A stretch of DNA of 64,000 nucleotides from Blattabacterium sp. (Blatta orientalis) str. Tarazona (GTDB lineage Bacteria; Bacteroidota; Bacteroidia; Flavobacteriales; Blattabacteriaceae). The stretch covers positions 186,001 through 250,000 of the forward strand of contig NC_020195.1 of NCBI RefSeq assembly GCF_000334405.1, read 5' to 3'. The notes below the pieces were generated by a model that had not been told where the DNA came from, made no database searches, and saw nothing but the letters and a program-made list of their open reading frames with translations. Position 1 is the stretch's first letter; every line of letters begins with the position of its first letter. Below are positions 37,712-47,671 of this stretch, one piece after another. The translations under genes and the position numbers were made by a program.

Positions 37712-38709
37712 TGAAAGATAATTTCATAGATTTTATAAAGATTTACTGTAAAAGTGGAGATGGAGGAAAAGGAGCAATACACTTTCATAGAGAAAGATCT
37801 ATAAGGAGAGGAGTATCTGATGGTGGAGATGGAGGAAAAGGAGGAAATATTATTATGCGAGGAAATTCTAATATTCATACATTTATTCATTTAAAATATA
37901 ATAGACATTGGATCGCAAATTCTGGTTTTCCAGGGGGGAAAAAAAATTTAACCGGAGCTAATGGGAAAGATTTATTCATAGAAGTTCCTGTAGGAACTAT
38001 CGTTAAAGATGTTAATCAGAACATATTAGCAGAAATTACTAGAAATTTTCAAGAAGAAGTTTTATTCCAAGGAGGAATAGGTGGAAAAGGAAATGCTTTT
38101 TTTAAGAGTTCGAAAAGAAGATCTCCTTATTATGCGCAATCTGGAGTAAAGACTAAGGGGAATTGGATAATTTTGGAATTGAAAATACTAGCAGACGTTG
38201 GAATCATTGGATTTCCTAATACAGGAAAATCCACTTTGCTATCCAAAATTACAAAAGCAAGACCAAAAATAGGAAATTTTTGTTTTACTACTACAATTCC
38301 AAATTTTGGAATAGTTAAAATGAATTATGATTCATTTATAGTTGCTGATCTTCCGGGAATTATAGAAAAAGCTTCGGAGGGAAAAGGATTAGGATATAAA
38401 TTTTTGAGACATGTAGAACGTAATTTTATTTTGCTGTTTTTAATTTCTTCAAATACAGAAAATCATAAAATGGAATATTCAACTTTATTAAATGAATTGA
38501 AAAAATTTAATCCGAAATTATTAAATAAGAAACGTTTGTTAGCAGTTTCTAAATCAGATTTAATTGATAAGAGAACGAAAGAAGAAATAAAAAAAAATTT
38601 TCTTTTTTTAAAAGAAAATATTATTTTTATTTCTTCTTTTACAAGAGATGGACTTGTTCAGCTAAAATCGGAATTATGGAGTTTGGTTAGGGAAAATGCA
38701 AAGAGATAA
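37711..38709 (+). CDS. obgE: GTPase Obg
   Basis: GTPase involved in late 50S subunit assembly and stress response. Seen: the N-terminal glycine-rich Obg fold (about 1-157) with repeated GG-D-GG-KGG motifs, then the G domain with G1 GFPNTGKST near 166-174, the switch I TTT, G3 DLPG near 211, and G4 SKSD near 284. 332 residues from ATG 37711, normal; there is no C-terminal acidic extension. Follows adk, an order common in Bacteroidota. Ends 3 bases before the convergent clpX. Confidence 0.95.
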   Translation: MKDNFIDFIKIYCKSGDGGKGAIHFHRERSIRRGVSDGGDGGKGGNIIMRGNSNIHTFIHLKYNRHWIANSGFPGGKKNLTGANGKDLFIEVPVGTIVKDVNQNILAEITRNFQEEVLFQGGIGGKGNAFFKSSKRRSPYYAQSGVKTKGNWIILELKILADVGIIGFPNTGKSTLLSKITKARPKIGNFCFTTTIPNFGIVKMNYDSFIVADLPGIIEKASEGKGLGYKFLRHVERNFILLFLISSNTENHKMEYSTLLNELKKFNPKLLNKKRLLAVSKSDLIDKRTKEEIKKNFLFLKENIIFISSFTRDGLVQLKSELWSLVRENAKR

Positions 38710-38712
38710 AGA

Positions 38713-39936
38713 CTACAATCCATTGAATTTTTCTATGACCATTTCTTTATCTATGTTTAATATTTTATTTTTATTTATTTCTTCTATATTAAACATGTAG
38801 TCTACAAATATTTTTTCACAGAAAGAACGTAATCCTCTTGCTCCTAAACCTAATTCAAGGGTTTTATCTATTATAATGTCTAAAACTTCATCTGTAATCT
38901 CGATGGATATTTGATCTAAATCAAACAGTTTTTTATATTGTTTAATTAAAGCATTTTTCGGTTCTATTAATATTTTTTTTAACATGATTTTGTCTAATGA
39001 ATTTAAGTAAGTAATAATAGGAAACCTTCCTATAAGTTCAGGAATCAATCCGAATTTTCTTAGGTCATGCGCGGTGATATTCTTCAAAAAATTTTTTTCA
39101 TTTTTGTTTTTTTTATTAGGATTAATGAATCCTATAGAAAATTGATGAATTCTATCAGATAAAATGTTTTCTATTCCGTCGAAGGTCCCTCCAGCTATAA
39201 ATAAGATATTTTCCGTATTAATTGATATCATTTTTTGATCAGGATGTTTGCGTCCTCCTTGTGGTGGAACGTTAATAATTGATCCTTCTAGAATTTTTAA
39301 CAAAGCTTGTTGAACACCTTCTCCAGATACATCTCTGGTGAGAGATGGATTATTTTTTTTTCTAGATATTTTATCTATTTCGTCTATAAATACAATTCCT
39401 TTTTCCGCGGAATTTACATCGTAATTTGCTGATTGCAACAATCTAGTTAAAATAGATTCTACATCTTCTCCTACATATCCTGCTTCTGTTAATGCTGTAG
39501 CATCTGCTATGGTAAAAGGAATTTTTAAAAGCCTAGAAATACTTTTAGCGAGTAATGTTTTTCCCGTTCCTGTATTTCCTATCAATAGAATATTAGACTT
39601 TTCTATTTCTACATCATTATTTTCTTCTTTATTATTAAGAAAATGAATTACACGTTTGTAATGATTATATACAGCTACAGATATAACCTTTTTCGCTTCA
39701 TTTTGTCCTATCACATATTTATCTAAAAATTTTTTTATTTCTTTTGGTTTCTTTATTTCTATTATTTTTTTTTCTTCTACATTTTTTTTTTCTTTTTCTG
39801 TAGAAAATTTCCTGTGAATTATGGAGTATGTTTTTTCTATACAAAAATTGCAAATATGACCACTCACACCTGATATGAGGAAAGTTATTTCATTTTTTCT
39901 TCTTCCACAAAAATTGCATTTCAATGAATCTTCCAT
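38713..39936 (-). CDS. clpX: ATP-dependent Clp protease, ATPase subunit ClpX
   Basis: AAA+ unfoldase feeding ClpP. Seen: N-terminal zinc domain with C7, C10, C29 and C32; Walker A GNTGTGKT near 116-123; Walker B FIDEIDKI near 180; the GYVGEDVES pore loop (GYVG) near 148; sensor-2 GARGLRS near 365; and IGF-type ClpP contact loop (HQFSIGF) near 263. 407 residues, normal. Sits downstream of the SRP RNA gene on the same strand with a 31-base gap. Convergent with obgE. Confidence 0.97.
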   Translation of the reverse strand: MEDSLKCNFCGRRKNEITFLISGVSGHICNFCIEKTYSIIHRKFSTEKEKKNVEEKKIIEIKKPKEIKKFLDKYVIGQNEAKKVISVAVYNHYKRVIHFLNNKEENNDVEIEKSNILLIGNTGTGKTLLAKSISRLLKIPFTIADATALTEAGYVGEDVESILTRLLQSANYDVNSAEKGIVFIDEIDKISRKKNNPSLTRDVSGEGVQQALLKILEGSIINVPPQGGRKHPDQKMISINTENILFIAGGTFDGIENILSDRIHQFSIGFINPNKKNKNEKNFLKNITAHDLRKFGLIPELIGRFPIITYLNSLDKIMLKKILIEPKNALIKQYKKLFDLDQISIEITDEVLDIIIDKTLELGLGARGLRSFCEKIFVDYMFNIEEINKNKILNIDKEMVIEKFNGL

Positions 39937-39967
39937 AAATTTTTCAAGATTCCTTTTACATAAAAAA

Positions 39968-40069
39968 GGAGCAAGCGAATCTACATCACATCGCTACTAC
40001 CTAATTACCTTTGCTGTGTTCCCACCCTGGAGGATTTGACTAGGGAGCTGATTGTGTAGAACTTGCTCC
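39968..40069 (-). ncRNA. ffs: Signal recognition particle RNA, small bacterial type (4.5S)
   Basis: The minus strand forms a long hairpin closed by GGAGCAAG (40069-40062) and CTTGCTCC (39975-39968). Its tip reads CCAGG, GTG, GGAA, CAC, AGCA: a GGAA tetraloop on a short stem flanked by the symmetric loop that Ffh binds, in the same order as E. coli 4.5S RNA (TCAG, GTCC, GGAA, GGA, AGCAG). About 102 bases. The closing helix is followed by six T, which would end transcription. A TATATTTG box sits just upstream on this strand, which fixes the orientation. Confidence 0.88.
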
Positions 40070-40077
40070 AAGTTTGG

Positions 40078-40085
40078 CAAATATA
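40078..40085 (-). promoter_or_regulatory. -7 box of the SRP RNA gene
   Basis: The minus strand reads TATATTTG, a full TAnnTTTG match, ending 8-9 bases before the RNA 5' end. No clear -33 element. The rest of the 260-base gap between clpX and pyrG (40086-40196) holds only AT-rich sequence and a short tandem duplication (40141-40160). Confidence 0.6.
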
Positions 40086-40196
40086 AAAAAAATTATAAAT
40101 TCTTTTTTATTCCAAGTTTTCAATTCGATATGAATTTTTTCTAATGAAATCTAATGAAATTATAAAATACGGAAGAGTTTTTTCACAACATTTTTT

Positions 40197-41822
40197 ATGG
40201 AAACAAAATATGTTTTTGTTACAGGAGGAGTAACTTCTTCCTTAGGAAAGGGAATTGTATCTGCTTCTTTAGGCATGTTATTAAAGCATAGAGGTTATAA
40301 AGTCACAATTCAAAAAATGGATCCTTATTTCAATATAGATCCAGGAACCTTAAATCCTTATGAACATGGAGAGTGTTTTGTAACTAGTGATGGAGCGGAA
40401 ACGGATCTAGATTTAGGACATTATGAACGTTTTTTAGACCAACAAACAACAAAAGATAATAATGTGACATCTGGGATGATATATAAAACTGTTATTGATA
40501 ATGAAAGAAAAGGAAATTATTTAGGAGAAACCGTGCAGGTCATCCCTCATATAACTAATGAAATTAAAAAACGCATTAAAAAGCTTGAAAAATCCAATGA
40601 TTATGACATTATTATTACTGAAATAGGAGGTACAGTAGGAGATATAGAAATTCTTCCTTATATCGAGACTGTTCGTCAGTTGAAATGGGAATTAGGAGAA
40701 TCCAATGGATTGGTTATTCATTTAACTTTACTACCCTATATATCAGTAACTGGAGAAATCAAAACAAAACCTACACAACATTCTGTTAGAAATTTAATGG
40801 AGAATGGAATTCAAGCAGATATTTTAATTTGTAGAACAGAAAAACATATATCTAAAAGTATTCGTAATAAATTAGCTTTATTTTGTAATGTGAAACCAGA
40901 GAATGTTATTGAATCTATTAATACTAAAGTTATTTATGATATTCCATGTTTATTACATGTACAAAATTTTGATAAAGTAGTTTTAAATCATTTAAATTTG
41001 TCTACTTTGATTACTCCAAATTTAAAAAAATGGAAAGTTTTTTTGAAGAAACATAAAAATCCTAAATGTAGGATAAAAATTGCCCTAGTTGGAAAATATG
41101 TTTCTTTGCGTGATTCGTATAAATCTATTACAGAAGCGTTAATTCATGCTGGAACAGAAAATGAAACTTATGTAGATATAAAATGGATTTATTCCGGAAT
41201 GATCAAAGAAAAAAATATAAAAGAATATTTTGAAGGAATTTCTGGAATTTTAATTACTCCTGGATTTGGAAATAGAGGGATAGAAGGAAAAATACTAGCT
41301 GCAAGATATGCTAGAGAAAATGAAATACCTTTTTTAGGTATATGTTTGGGAATGCAAATAGCAGTAATAGAGTTTGCTAGAAATGTATTGAAAATACAAA
41401 AAGCAGAAAGTTCTGAAACTAATCCAAAGACATCTCATCCAGTTATTAGTTTAATGAAAGAACAAAAAAATATAATGCAAAAAGGTGGGACAATGAGACT
41501 AGGAAATTGGAAATGTTCTTTAATAGAGAAATCTAAAATTTTTTCTATTTATGGAAAGAAAGAAATTTTTGAAAGACATCGTCATAGATACGAGTTTAAT
41601 AATGCTTATTTAGAAAGTTTTTCTAATGCTGGAATGAAAGCCGTGGGAATAAACCAAGAAACAGGTTTAGTAGAAGCGATTGAATTAGATAATCATGTTT
41701 TTTTCTTAGGAGTTCAGTATCATCCTGAGTATAATAGTACAGTAACTCATCCTCATCCTTTGTTTACTTATTTTGTACAAATTTCTAAAAATCATAAATC
41801 ATTTGATTATCATTATGTATGA
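40197..41822 (+). CDS. pyrG: CTP synthase
   Basis: Amidates UTP to CTP using glutamine. Seen: the synthase domain (about 1-265) with VTGGVTSSLGKGI at residues 8-20, DPYFNIDPGT and GEIKTKPTQHS; and the class I glutaminase domain with the oxyanion stretch PGFGNRG, catalytic cysteine near 383 in GICLGMQ, and the HPEY end of the triad. 541 residues, normal. The stop overlaps the yidC start by 4 bases. Confidence 0.98.
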   Translation: METKYVFVTGGVTSSLGKGIVSASLGMLLKHRGYKVTIQKMDPYFNIDPGTLNPYEHGECFVTSDGAETDLDLGHYERFLDQQTTKDNNVTSGMIYKTVIDNERKGNYLGETVQVIPHITNEIKKRIKKLEKSNDYDIIITEIGGTVGDIEILPYIETVRQLKWELGESNGLVIHLTLLPYISVTGEIKTKPTQHSVRNLMENGIQADILICRTEKHISKSIRNKLALFCNVKPENVIESINTKVIYDIPCLLHVQNFDKVVLNHLNLSTLITPNLKKWKVFLKKHKNPKCRIKIALVGKYVSLRDSYKSITEALIHAGTENETYVDIKWIYSGMIKEKNIKEYFEGISGILITPGFGNRGIEGKILAARYARENEIPFLGICLGMQIAVIEFARNVLKIQKAESSETNPKTSHPVISLMKEQKNIMQKGGTMRLGNWKCSLIEKSKIFSIYGKKEIFERHRHRYEFNNAYLESFSNAGMKAVGINQETGLVEAIELDNHVFFLGVQYHPEYNSTVTHPHPLFTYFVQISKNHKSFDYHYV

Positions 41823-43582
41823 AGGAAAAAAATTTGGATTATAATTCTACAATTGGTTTATTTCTTATATTGTTAATCTTGACTGTTTTTACATATTTTA
41901 ACACATATAGCGATAAAGAATTTATATCAAATAGATTTCCAGAAAAAAGAGTTTCCTTATCTGATAAATCATCTTTCGTTTCAAAAAAAAATACAAAGAA
42001 GGATTGTGTTTTAGAAAATGAAGTTTTAAGACTAAGGATCTCTAGTTTAGGAGGAATGATAGATGAAGTTTTTTTAAAAAAATACAAAGCTTATGATTTG
42101 ACTCATTTATCACATAATAAAAATCTTTACTTAATAAAAGATTCTAGTTTTTTATATAAAATGATTTTTTGGGTTAATTCTAATAATAAACATTCTAAGA
42201 AAAATTTAATCACTACAAACTCATTGTATTTTCATCCTTTTTTTTTTCAGAAAAGAGGAAAACTTATAATTCTTATAATGAGAGCTCATAATCCTTATGG
42301 TGTAGGTTTTATAGATCATATATACACTTTAAGTGAAGGAGCCCAATACCATGTAGGCTTTTATGTACGAACAGTGAATTTATTTCCTGAAAAAGGAAAT
42401 AAAACTATTTCAATTAATTTAGAACAAAAAGTTTTTTCCCTAGAAAAGGATAGAAATTGGGAAAATTCTTACACACAAGTTTATTATTCTTACAAAAAGA
42501 ATTCTCATTCCAAGATTCAATTTTTATCCGAAAAAAAATCGGAAGAAAAAAATATATATAATTTGAATTGGGTAGCTTATAAACAACAATTTTTGCAACA
42601 ATTTTATACCAAAAAACCTTTAAAAGATTTTTTTATACGTTCTGAAAATTTTTCTTCAGGAGTTTTTTTAAAAAAAATTCAATCTAATATTTTATTAAAG
42701 ATAAAAGAACATGAAGAAGTAAATATCCCTTTTCAATTATATTTTGGACCTATAGATTTTTCTTTATTGAAAAAGTTTGATCAACAAATAGAAAATATTA
42801 TTCCATTTGGTTGGGGTTTTTTAAAATGGATTAATAAATATTTCTTTTTGGCAATTTTTCAATTTTTAGAAAAAACAAATTTGAATTATGGAGTAATCAT
42901 TATTTTAATGACAATTGTAGTGAAATTAATATTATCACCAATAACCTATAAACAATATAAGTTAAGCGCTATGATGAAGTTGATTCGTCCAGAAATTGAC
43001 GAGATTAATAATAAATTCAGGAATTCGGATCCATTAAAAAAACAAAGGGCTATGATGGAATTATATCAAAAAGCAGGAATAAACCCAATGTCTGGATGTT
43101 TTTCTGCTCTATTTCAGATTCCTATTTTTTACTCCTTATTTAAATTTTTTCCAACTTTGATTAATCTCAGAGGAAAATCTTTTTTGTGGGTGGATGATCT
43201 CACTTCATATGACTCTATTTTAGAGTTACCATTTTCTATTCCTTTTTATGGAAGTCATGTGAGTTTACTTACATTATTGTATTCATTTGCTCTTTTAGTT
43301 TATACAAAATTAAGTAATAACGTAGGCAGTAATGATACTTTAAATAATCAAAATAATGCATCCGATATGCCTTTTATATTATATTTAATGCCTATCATAA
43401 TGCTTTTATTTATAAATAGTTATGCCTCTGGACTTTCTCTTTATTATTTTATATCTAATATTATTAATATTGGTTTAATTTTCTTTATTAAAAAATTTTT
43501 GTTAGATGAAAATAAGATTCGTCAGAAAATTCAAGAAAATCAAAAAAACCAAAAAAACGCCATTATTGGAAATATAGAATAA
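41819..43582 (+). CDS. yidC: Membrane protein insertase YidC
   Basis: Inserts and folds inner-membrane proteins with or without SecYEG. Seen: an N-terminal helix (about 12-28), a large periplasmic domain (about 60-320) starting with ENEVLRLRISSLGG, then the conserved insertase core with LNYGVIIILMTIVVKLI, the cytoplasmic coiled loop MMKLIRPEIDEINNKF, and three further helices. Ends in a basic tail with QENQKNQKN. 587 residues. The pyrG-yidC pair with a 4-base overlap is usual in Bacteroidota. Confidence 0.97.
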   Translation: MKEKNLDYNSTIGLFLILLILTVFTYFNTYSDKEFISNRFPEKRVSLSDKSSFVSKKNTKKDCVLENEVLRLRISSLGGMIDEVFLKKYKAYDLTHLSHNKNLYLIKDSSFLYKMIFWVNSNNKHSKKNLITTNSLYFHPFFFQKRGKLIILIMRAHNPYGVGFIDHIYTLSEGAQYHVGFYVRTVNLFPEKGNKTISINLEQKVFSLEKDRNWENSYTQVYYSYKKNSHSKIQFLSEKKSEEKNIYNLNWVAYKQQFLQQFYTKKPLKDFFIRSENFSSGVFLKKIQSNILLKIKEHEEVNIPFQLYFGPIDFSLLKKFDQQIENIIPFGWGFLKWINKYFFLAIFQFLEKTNLNYGVIIILMTIVVKLILSPITYKQYKLSAMMKLIRPEIDEINNKFRNSDPLKKQRAMMELYQKAGINPMSGCFSALFQIPIFYSLFKFFPTLINLRGKSFLWVDDLTSYDSILELPFSIPFYGSHVSLLTLLYSFALLVYTKLSNNVGSNDTLNNQNNASDMPFILYLMPIIMLLFINSYASGLSLYYFISNIINIGLIFFIKKFLLDENKIRQKIQENQKNQKNAIIGNIE

Positions 43583-43625
43583 AAGAAATCATGAAAAAAA
43601 AAAGAATGGAAAAAATTTCTGATTT

Positions 43626-44387
43626 TTAAAAAATCAATTGTACTTCTTTTGAGAAAAAAAAATTTTTATTCTTGTTAAATTCAATCACTAAATTTCCTCT
43701 TCTTGTTATATTTCGAATAATTCCTTTAGAAAATCCATTGATTTCACAATGAATATTTTTTCTTATATAGAAAAAAGAGATTTTATCTTTCATATAAAGA
43801 TGATTTACGTAATAATCTCTTATATCCGATTCTCCGTGAATTGTAAAAAGAAAATATTCTTTTTGTATGGAATAAATTATGTTATAAAATAATTTGTCTA
43901 ATTCAAAATCCTTGTTAAGAATCTTTTTTAAAGAAGAAGCTTTAAATTTAGAATTAAATTTTAATTGATTAACATTTAATCCTATTCCGATAATTGTTGT
44001 ATGTATTTTCTTATTAAGAACTTTATTCTCAATTAGTATTCCTCCTATTTTTTTGTTCATTAGAATAATGTCATTAGGCCATTTAATCCAAATGAATTCG
44101 CTATAACTAAATAAAGTTTTATGAATAGCGTTACTTACAATCATATTCATTACATATCCTTTATCAATAGATAAGGGAATCGATTTAAAAAAAATGCTGA
44201 AAGTTAAATTTTTTTCTTTTTCTGTTTCCCATAAATTATTACCTACTCCTTTTCCATTTGTTTGATGCATGGACCAAATAACAGTCCAGTTATTCATACA
44301 TTTTGAAATTTTCCTTTTTATGTATTGATTAGTAGAATCTACTTTTTGTAGAAAAATTAAATATATTGGCCAAATAAATCTTTTCAA
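43626..44387 (-). CDS. birA: Biotin--[acetyl-CoA-carboxylase] ligase
   Basis: Attaches biotin to carrier proteins. Seen: VDSTNQYIKR near residue 16, the adenylate loop GKGVGNNLWE near 50 (GRGR-type loop with altered residues), LTFSIFFK, KWPNDI near 103 with the catalytic lysine, KKIGGILIE near 112, and the IGIGLNVN stretch near 136. No N-terminal DNA-binding domain, so it is a pure ligase and not the E. coli-type repressor. 253 residues, normal. Divergent from rsfS. Confidence 0.93.
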   Translation of the reverse strand: MKRFIWPIYLIFLQKVDSTNQYIKRKISKCMNNWTVIWSMHQTNGKGVGNNLWETEKEKNLTFSIFFKSIPLSIDKGYVMNMIVSNAIHKTLFSYSEFIWIKWPNDIILMNKKIGGILIENKVLNKKIHTTIIGIGLNVNQLKFNSKFKASSLKKILNKDFELDKLFYNIIYSIQKEYFLFTIHGESDIRDYYVNHLYMKDKISFFYIRKNIHCEINGFSKGIIRNITRRGNLVIEFNKNKNFFFSKEVQLIF

Positions 44388-44509
44388 AATATTTTATGTT
44401 GAAAAATTTAACTTCTTTAAAGTGAAAACCTTATTTTTGTTTTTGAGTTAGTTAGTAAAAAACGCTTAACAAGTAAATTACTAGAATATTTCTACTAAAA
44501 AAATCCGTT

Positions 44510-44830
44510 TTGCTATTAAAAAAAATTATAGAAGGGATTCAAATAGTAAAAGGTGAAGATATTTCTGTTTTAAACTTAAAAAATAGAAATAATTTTGTTT
44601 GTGACTATTTTGTTGTTTGTAATGGAGAATCTAAAAATCAAGTTTATGCTATATATAAATCCATAGAAAAGATTACAATTGAAAAGTTAAAAAAAAAACC
44701 CTGGCATATAGAAGGTTTAAAAAATAGAGAATGGATATTGATAGATTATGTTTCTATTGTTGTACATGTTTTTCAAAAAAGAGTCAGATTATATTATAAC
44801 ATAGAAAATATTTGGACAATAAATTTATAG
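44510..44830 (+). CDS. rsfS: Ribosomal silencing factor RsfS
   Basis: Binds L14 on the large subunit and prevents subunit joining. Seen: KKIIEGIQIVKGEDISVLNL, CDYFVVCNG, KPWHIEGL and the VVHVFQKRVRLYYNIENIW end, all strongly conserved in RsfS. 106 residues. There is no ATG in front: the frame is open from a TAA at 44474 and the only usual start codon is the TTG at 44510, which leaves a normal N-terminus. Its target L14 is encoded at 63339. Followed by ftsH, the usual Bacteroidota order. Confidence 0.9.
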   Translation: MLLKKIIEGIQIVKGEDISVLNLKNRNNFVCDYFVVCNGESKNQVYAIYKSIEKITIEKLKKKPWHIEGLKNREWILIDYVSIVVHVFQKRVRLYYNIENIWTINL

Positions 44831-44868
44831 CCATGCTTGATTTATATTTAAATAAATGAAGAAAACCT

Positions 44869-46830
44869 ATGATAGATAAAAAAGTAAAAAGTAAAAACAA
44901 CTTTTTTTGGATATATGCAATTATACTAGCCATATTTCTAGGGATATTTTTCTTTAAATCTTCTTTTTCTAATCCTAAAAAAATAGATCAGGACACTTTT
45001 TTTGATATTCTTATGAAAGGAGAAGTACAAAAAATTATAGTAAAACATAGGGAAATTGTACATGTTTATTTAAAAAAAGAATTTTTGCCATCTCATGATA
45101 TTCTTCATTCACCACATGATATAATAAAAAATGATCGCAAAAAGAAGTTTATTTCGCATCCTTTACAATACGAATTTGAAATAGGAGATTTACAGTTTTT
45201 TCAGAAAAAATTTGAAGAATATAAAAAAAAATATAATCTGGATACTCTTATTGATTTTAAAAATCAACAAGAATATACTATTACAAAATTTTTTTTTGAT
45301 TATGGGATATTCTTTATTTTGCTGATTATCTTCTGGGTTTTTGTTTTTCGTAGAATTGGAGCTACTGGAGGAGGTCCTGGAGGGCAAATATTTAATATTG
45401 GAAAATCTAGAGCTAAGTTATTTGATGAAAATGATAATGTGAAAATCACATTTAAAGATGTTGCTGGTTTGGAAGGTGCCAAAGAAGAAGTACAAGAAAT
45501 TGTAGAATTCTTGAAAAGTCCTCAAAAGTATACTAAGTTAGGAGGAAAAATTCCGAAAGGCGCCCTTTTAATAGGACCGCCTGGAACTGGAAAAACTTTA
45601 TTGGCAAAAGCTGTAGCTGGAGAGGCAAAAGTTCCTTTTTTTTCCTTATCTGGTTCTGACTTTGTAGAAATGTTTGTAGGAGTAGGAGCTTCTAGAGTAA
45701 GAGATTTATTTGAAAAAGCAAAAGATAAATATCCCTGTATCATATTTATTGATGAAATAGATGCCATAGGAAGAGCTAGAGGAAAAAGTAGTATAGCAGG
45801 ATCTAATGATGAAAGAGAAAACACTTTAAATCAGCTACTTACAGAAATGGACGGATTTGGGACTCACACAAATGTTATTGTGTTAGCTGCTACAAATAGA
45901 TCTGATATATTAGATAAAGCGTTGCTTCGTCCAGGTAGATTTGATCGTACTATATTAGTAGATCTTCCGGAATTGAATGAAAGAAAAGAAATATTTCGTG
46001 TTCACTTACAAAGGCTTGTATTATCTAATAAAGTTGATATAGTTTTTTTAGCTAAACAAACCCCAGGATTTAGTGGAGCAGATATAGCAAACATTTGCAA
46101 TGAATCGGCTCTTATCGCAGCGAGAAAAAATAGATCCAAGATAGAAAATCAGGATTTTTTAGACGCCATAGATCGTATTATAGGAGGACTGGAAAAAAAG
46201 AATAAAATAATAAAACCAAATGAGAAAAAAAGAATAGCTTATCATGAAGCGGGACATGCTACTGTAAGTTGGTTATTAGAACATGCGGCTCCTTTAGTCA
46301 AAGTGACTATTGTCCCAAGAGGAAAATCTTTGGGATCCGCTTGGTATCTTCCAGAAGAAAGACAACTTACCACTCCAGAACAAATGAAAGACGAAATTTG
46401 TGCTCTATTAGGAGGGAGATCTGCAGAAGAAGTTATTTTCAGCAGTATTTCAACAGGGGCATTGAATGATTTGGAAAGAGTTACAAAACAAGCACAATCT
46501 ATGGTAGCTATTTTTGGGTTAAATGATAGAATTGGAAATATTTCTTATTATGATTCTACGGGGCAAAGTGAATTTTCTTTTTCAAAACCTTATAGTGAAA
46601 AAACAGCACAAATCATAGATGAAGAAATCTCGAAAATTATTGCTGAACAATATCAAAGAGCAAAAAATCTATTAAAAAGTAATGAAAAAAAATTATCTAT
46701 GCTAGCTAATGAACTTCTAGAAAAAGAAGTGATCTTCAGGGAAGATTTGAAAAAAATTTTTGGAGAAAGACCTTTTTCCGAGGATTTAGGAGATATTTTT
46801 ACTTCAGTAAGTAATCTTCCTTCTTCTTAA
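44869..46830 (+). CDS. ftsH: ATP-dependent zinc metalloprotease FtsH
   Basis: Membrane-bound AAA+ protease for quality control of membrane and short-lived proteins. Seen: two membrane helices (about 11-29 and 137-160) around a periplasmic domain, Walker A GPPGTGKT near 236-243, [10 protein letters not shown] Walker B near 294, the SRH region, and the zinc motif HEAGH near 459-463. 653 residues, normal. It lies 38 bases after rsfS and shortly before cdsA in one likely operon. Confidence 0.97.
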   Translation: MIDKKVKSKNNFFWIYAIILAIFLGIFFFKSSFSNPKKIDQDTFFDILMKGEVQKIIVKHREIVHVYLKKEFLPSHDILHSPHDIIKNDRKKKFISHPLQYEFEIGDLQFFQKKFEEYKKKYNLDTLIDFKNQQEYTITKFFFDYGIFFILLIIFWVFVFRRIGATGGGPGGQIFNIGKSRAKLFDENDNVKITFKDVAGLEGAKEEVQEIVEFLKSPQKYTKLGGKIPKGALLIGPPGTGKTLLAKAVAGEAKVPFFSLSGSDFVEMFVGVGASRVRDLFEKAKDKYPCIIFIDEIDAIGRARGKSSIAGSNDERENTLNQLLTEMDGFGTHTNVIVLAATNRSDILDKALLRPGRFDRTILVDLPELNERKEIFRVHLQRLVLSNKVDIVFLAKQTPGFSGADIANICNESALIAARKNRSKIENQDFLDAIDRIIGGLEKKNKIIKPNEKKRIAYHEAGHATVSWLLEHAAPLVKVTIVPRGKSLGSAWYLPEERQLTTPEQMKDEICALLGGRSAEEVIFSSISTGALNDLERVTKQAQSMVAIFGLNDRIGNISYYDSTGQSEFSFSKPYSEKTAQIIDEEISKIIAEQYQRAKNLLKSNEKKLSMLANELLEKEVIFREDLKKIFGERPFSEDLGDIFTSVSNLPSS

Positions 46831-46842
46831 AAAATATTGTTA

Positions 46843-47658
46843 ATGAAGAAAAAAAAGAAATTAGACTTTCTGATAAGATTTTTCACCGGATTGATTTATG
46901 TTTTTTTAATCATTTTTTCTATAAAAGAAGGAGAAAAGATTTTCAGAATTGTGATGATGATATTATCTTTTTTTTGTTTATTTGAATTTTTAGTTATTTT
47001 AAAAACGAATACTTTTTTGATTAAAATAGCTTCATTTTTTATACTTTTTTCTATATTTTTAGATTTTTTAAGAAAAGAAGGTTTAATTTTATATATTATA
47101 TGTTTTATTCCTTATTCTATAATATTTTTTACCATTCAATTATTTTCTAAAACTTCTTCTCATAAAGAAAAAATCACACAAATCAGCCATTTAATTTTCG
47201 GTTTCGTATACATAATTATACCTTTTCTGTTGGCTTCTTATATATATACTATATATGGAGGAAGAAAATTAATTTTGGGAACTTTTATTTTAATATGGAC
47301 TAATGACACATTATCCTATTTAATAGGAAAAAAGTGGGGAAAGAGAAAAATAGCTGTATCTATATCTCCTAAGAAATCTTTGGAAGGATTTATAGGAGGT
47401 TTATTTTTTTGCTTGATTTTTGGTTTCTTTTTATATAAGATATGGGGGGAAAAATATTGGTTCATTTTAGCTATTTCTATCCCTATCTTTGCAACTATTG
47501 GAGATCTAGTAGAATCTACTATTAAAAGATCTTATAGTGTCAAAAATTCAGGAATCTGGTTTCCTGGACATGGAGGATTTTTAGATAGATTAGATAGCTT
47601 TATATTTGTAATACCTATTATAGCTACAATAGCTGCTGGGGTTACTCATTTTTTATAG
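46843..47658 (+). CDS. cdsA: Phosphatidate cytidylyltransferase
   Basis: Makes CDP-diacylglycerol from phosphatidate and CTP (CTP comes from pyrG). Seen: about eight membrane helices and the family signature near the C-terminus, GDLVESTIKRSYSVKNSG followed by PGHGGFLDRLDS, which carries the metal and nucleotide ligands. 271 residues from the ATG at 46843; the TTG at 46837 is not needed. Followed after 13 bases by psd, so two steps of phosphatidylethanolamine synthesis are adjacent, with phosphatidylserine synthase missing from the window. Confidence 0.95.
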   Translation: MKKKKKLDFLIRFFTGLIYVFLIIFSIKEGEKIFRIVMMILSFFCLFEFLVILKTNTFLIKIASFFILFSIFLDFLRKEGLILYIICFIPYSIIFFTIQLFSKTSSHKEKITQISHLIFGFVYIIIPFLLASYIYTIYGGRKLILGTFILIWTNDTLSYLIGKKWGKRKIAVSISPKKSLEGFIGGLFFCLIFGFFLYKIWGEKYWFILAISIPIFATIGDLVESTIKRSYSVKNSGIWFPGHGGFLDRLDSFIFVIPIIATIAAGVTHFL

Positions 47659-47671
47659 TAAAAGAATTTTT

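Noticed and set aside
40141-40160. Tandem duplication CTAATGAAAT upstream of pyrG
   Set aside because: Two 10-base copies only; consistent with replication slippage in AT-rich sequence.
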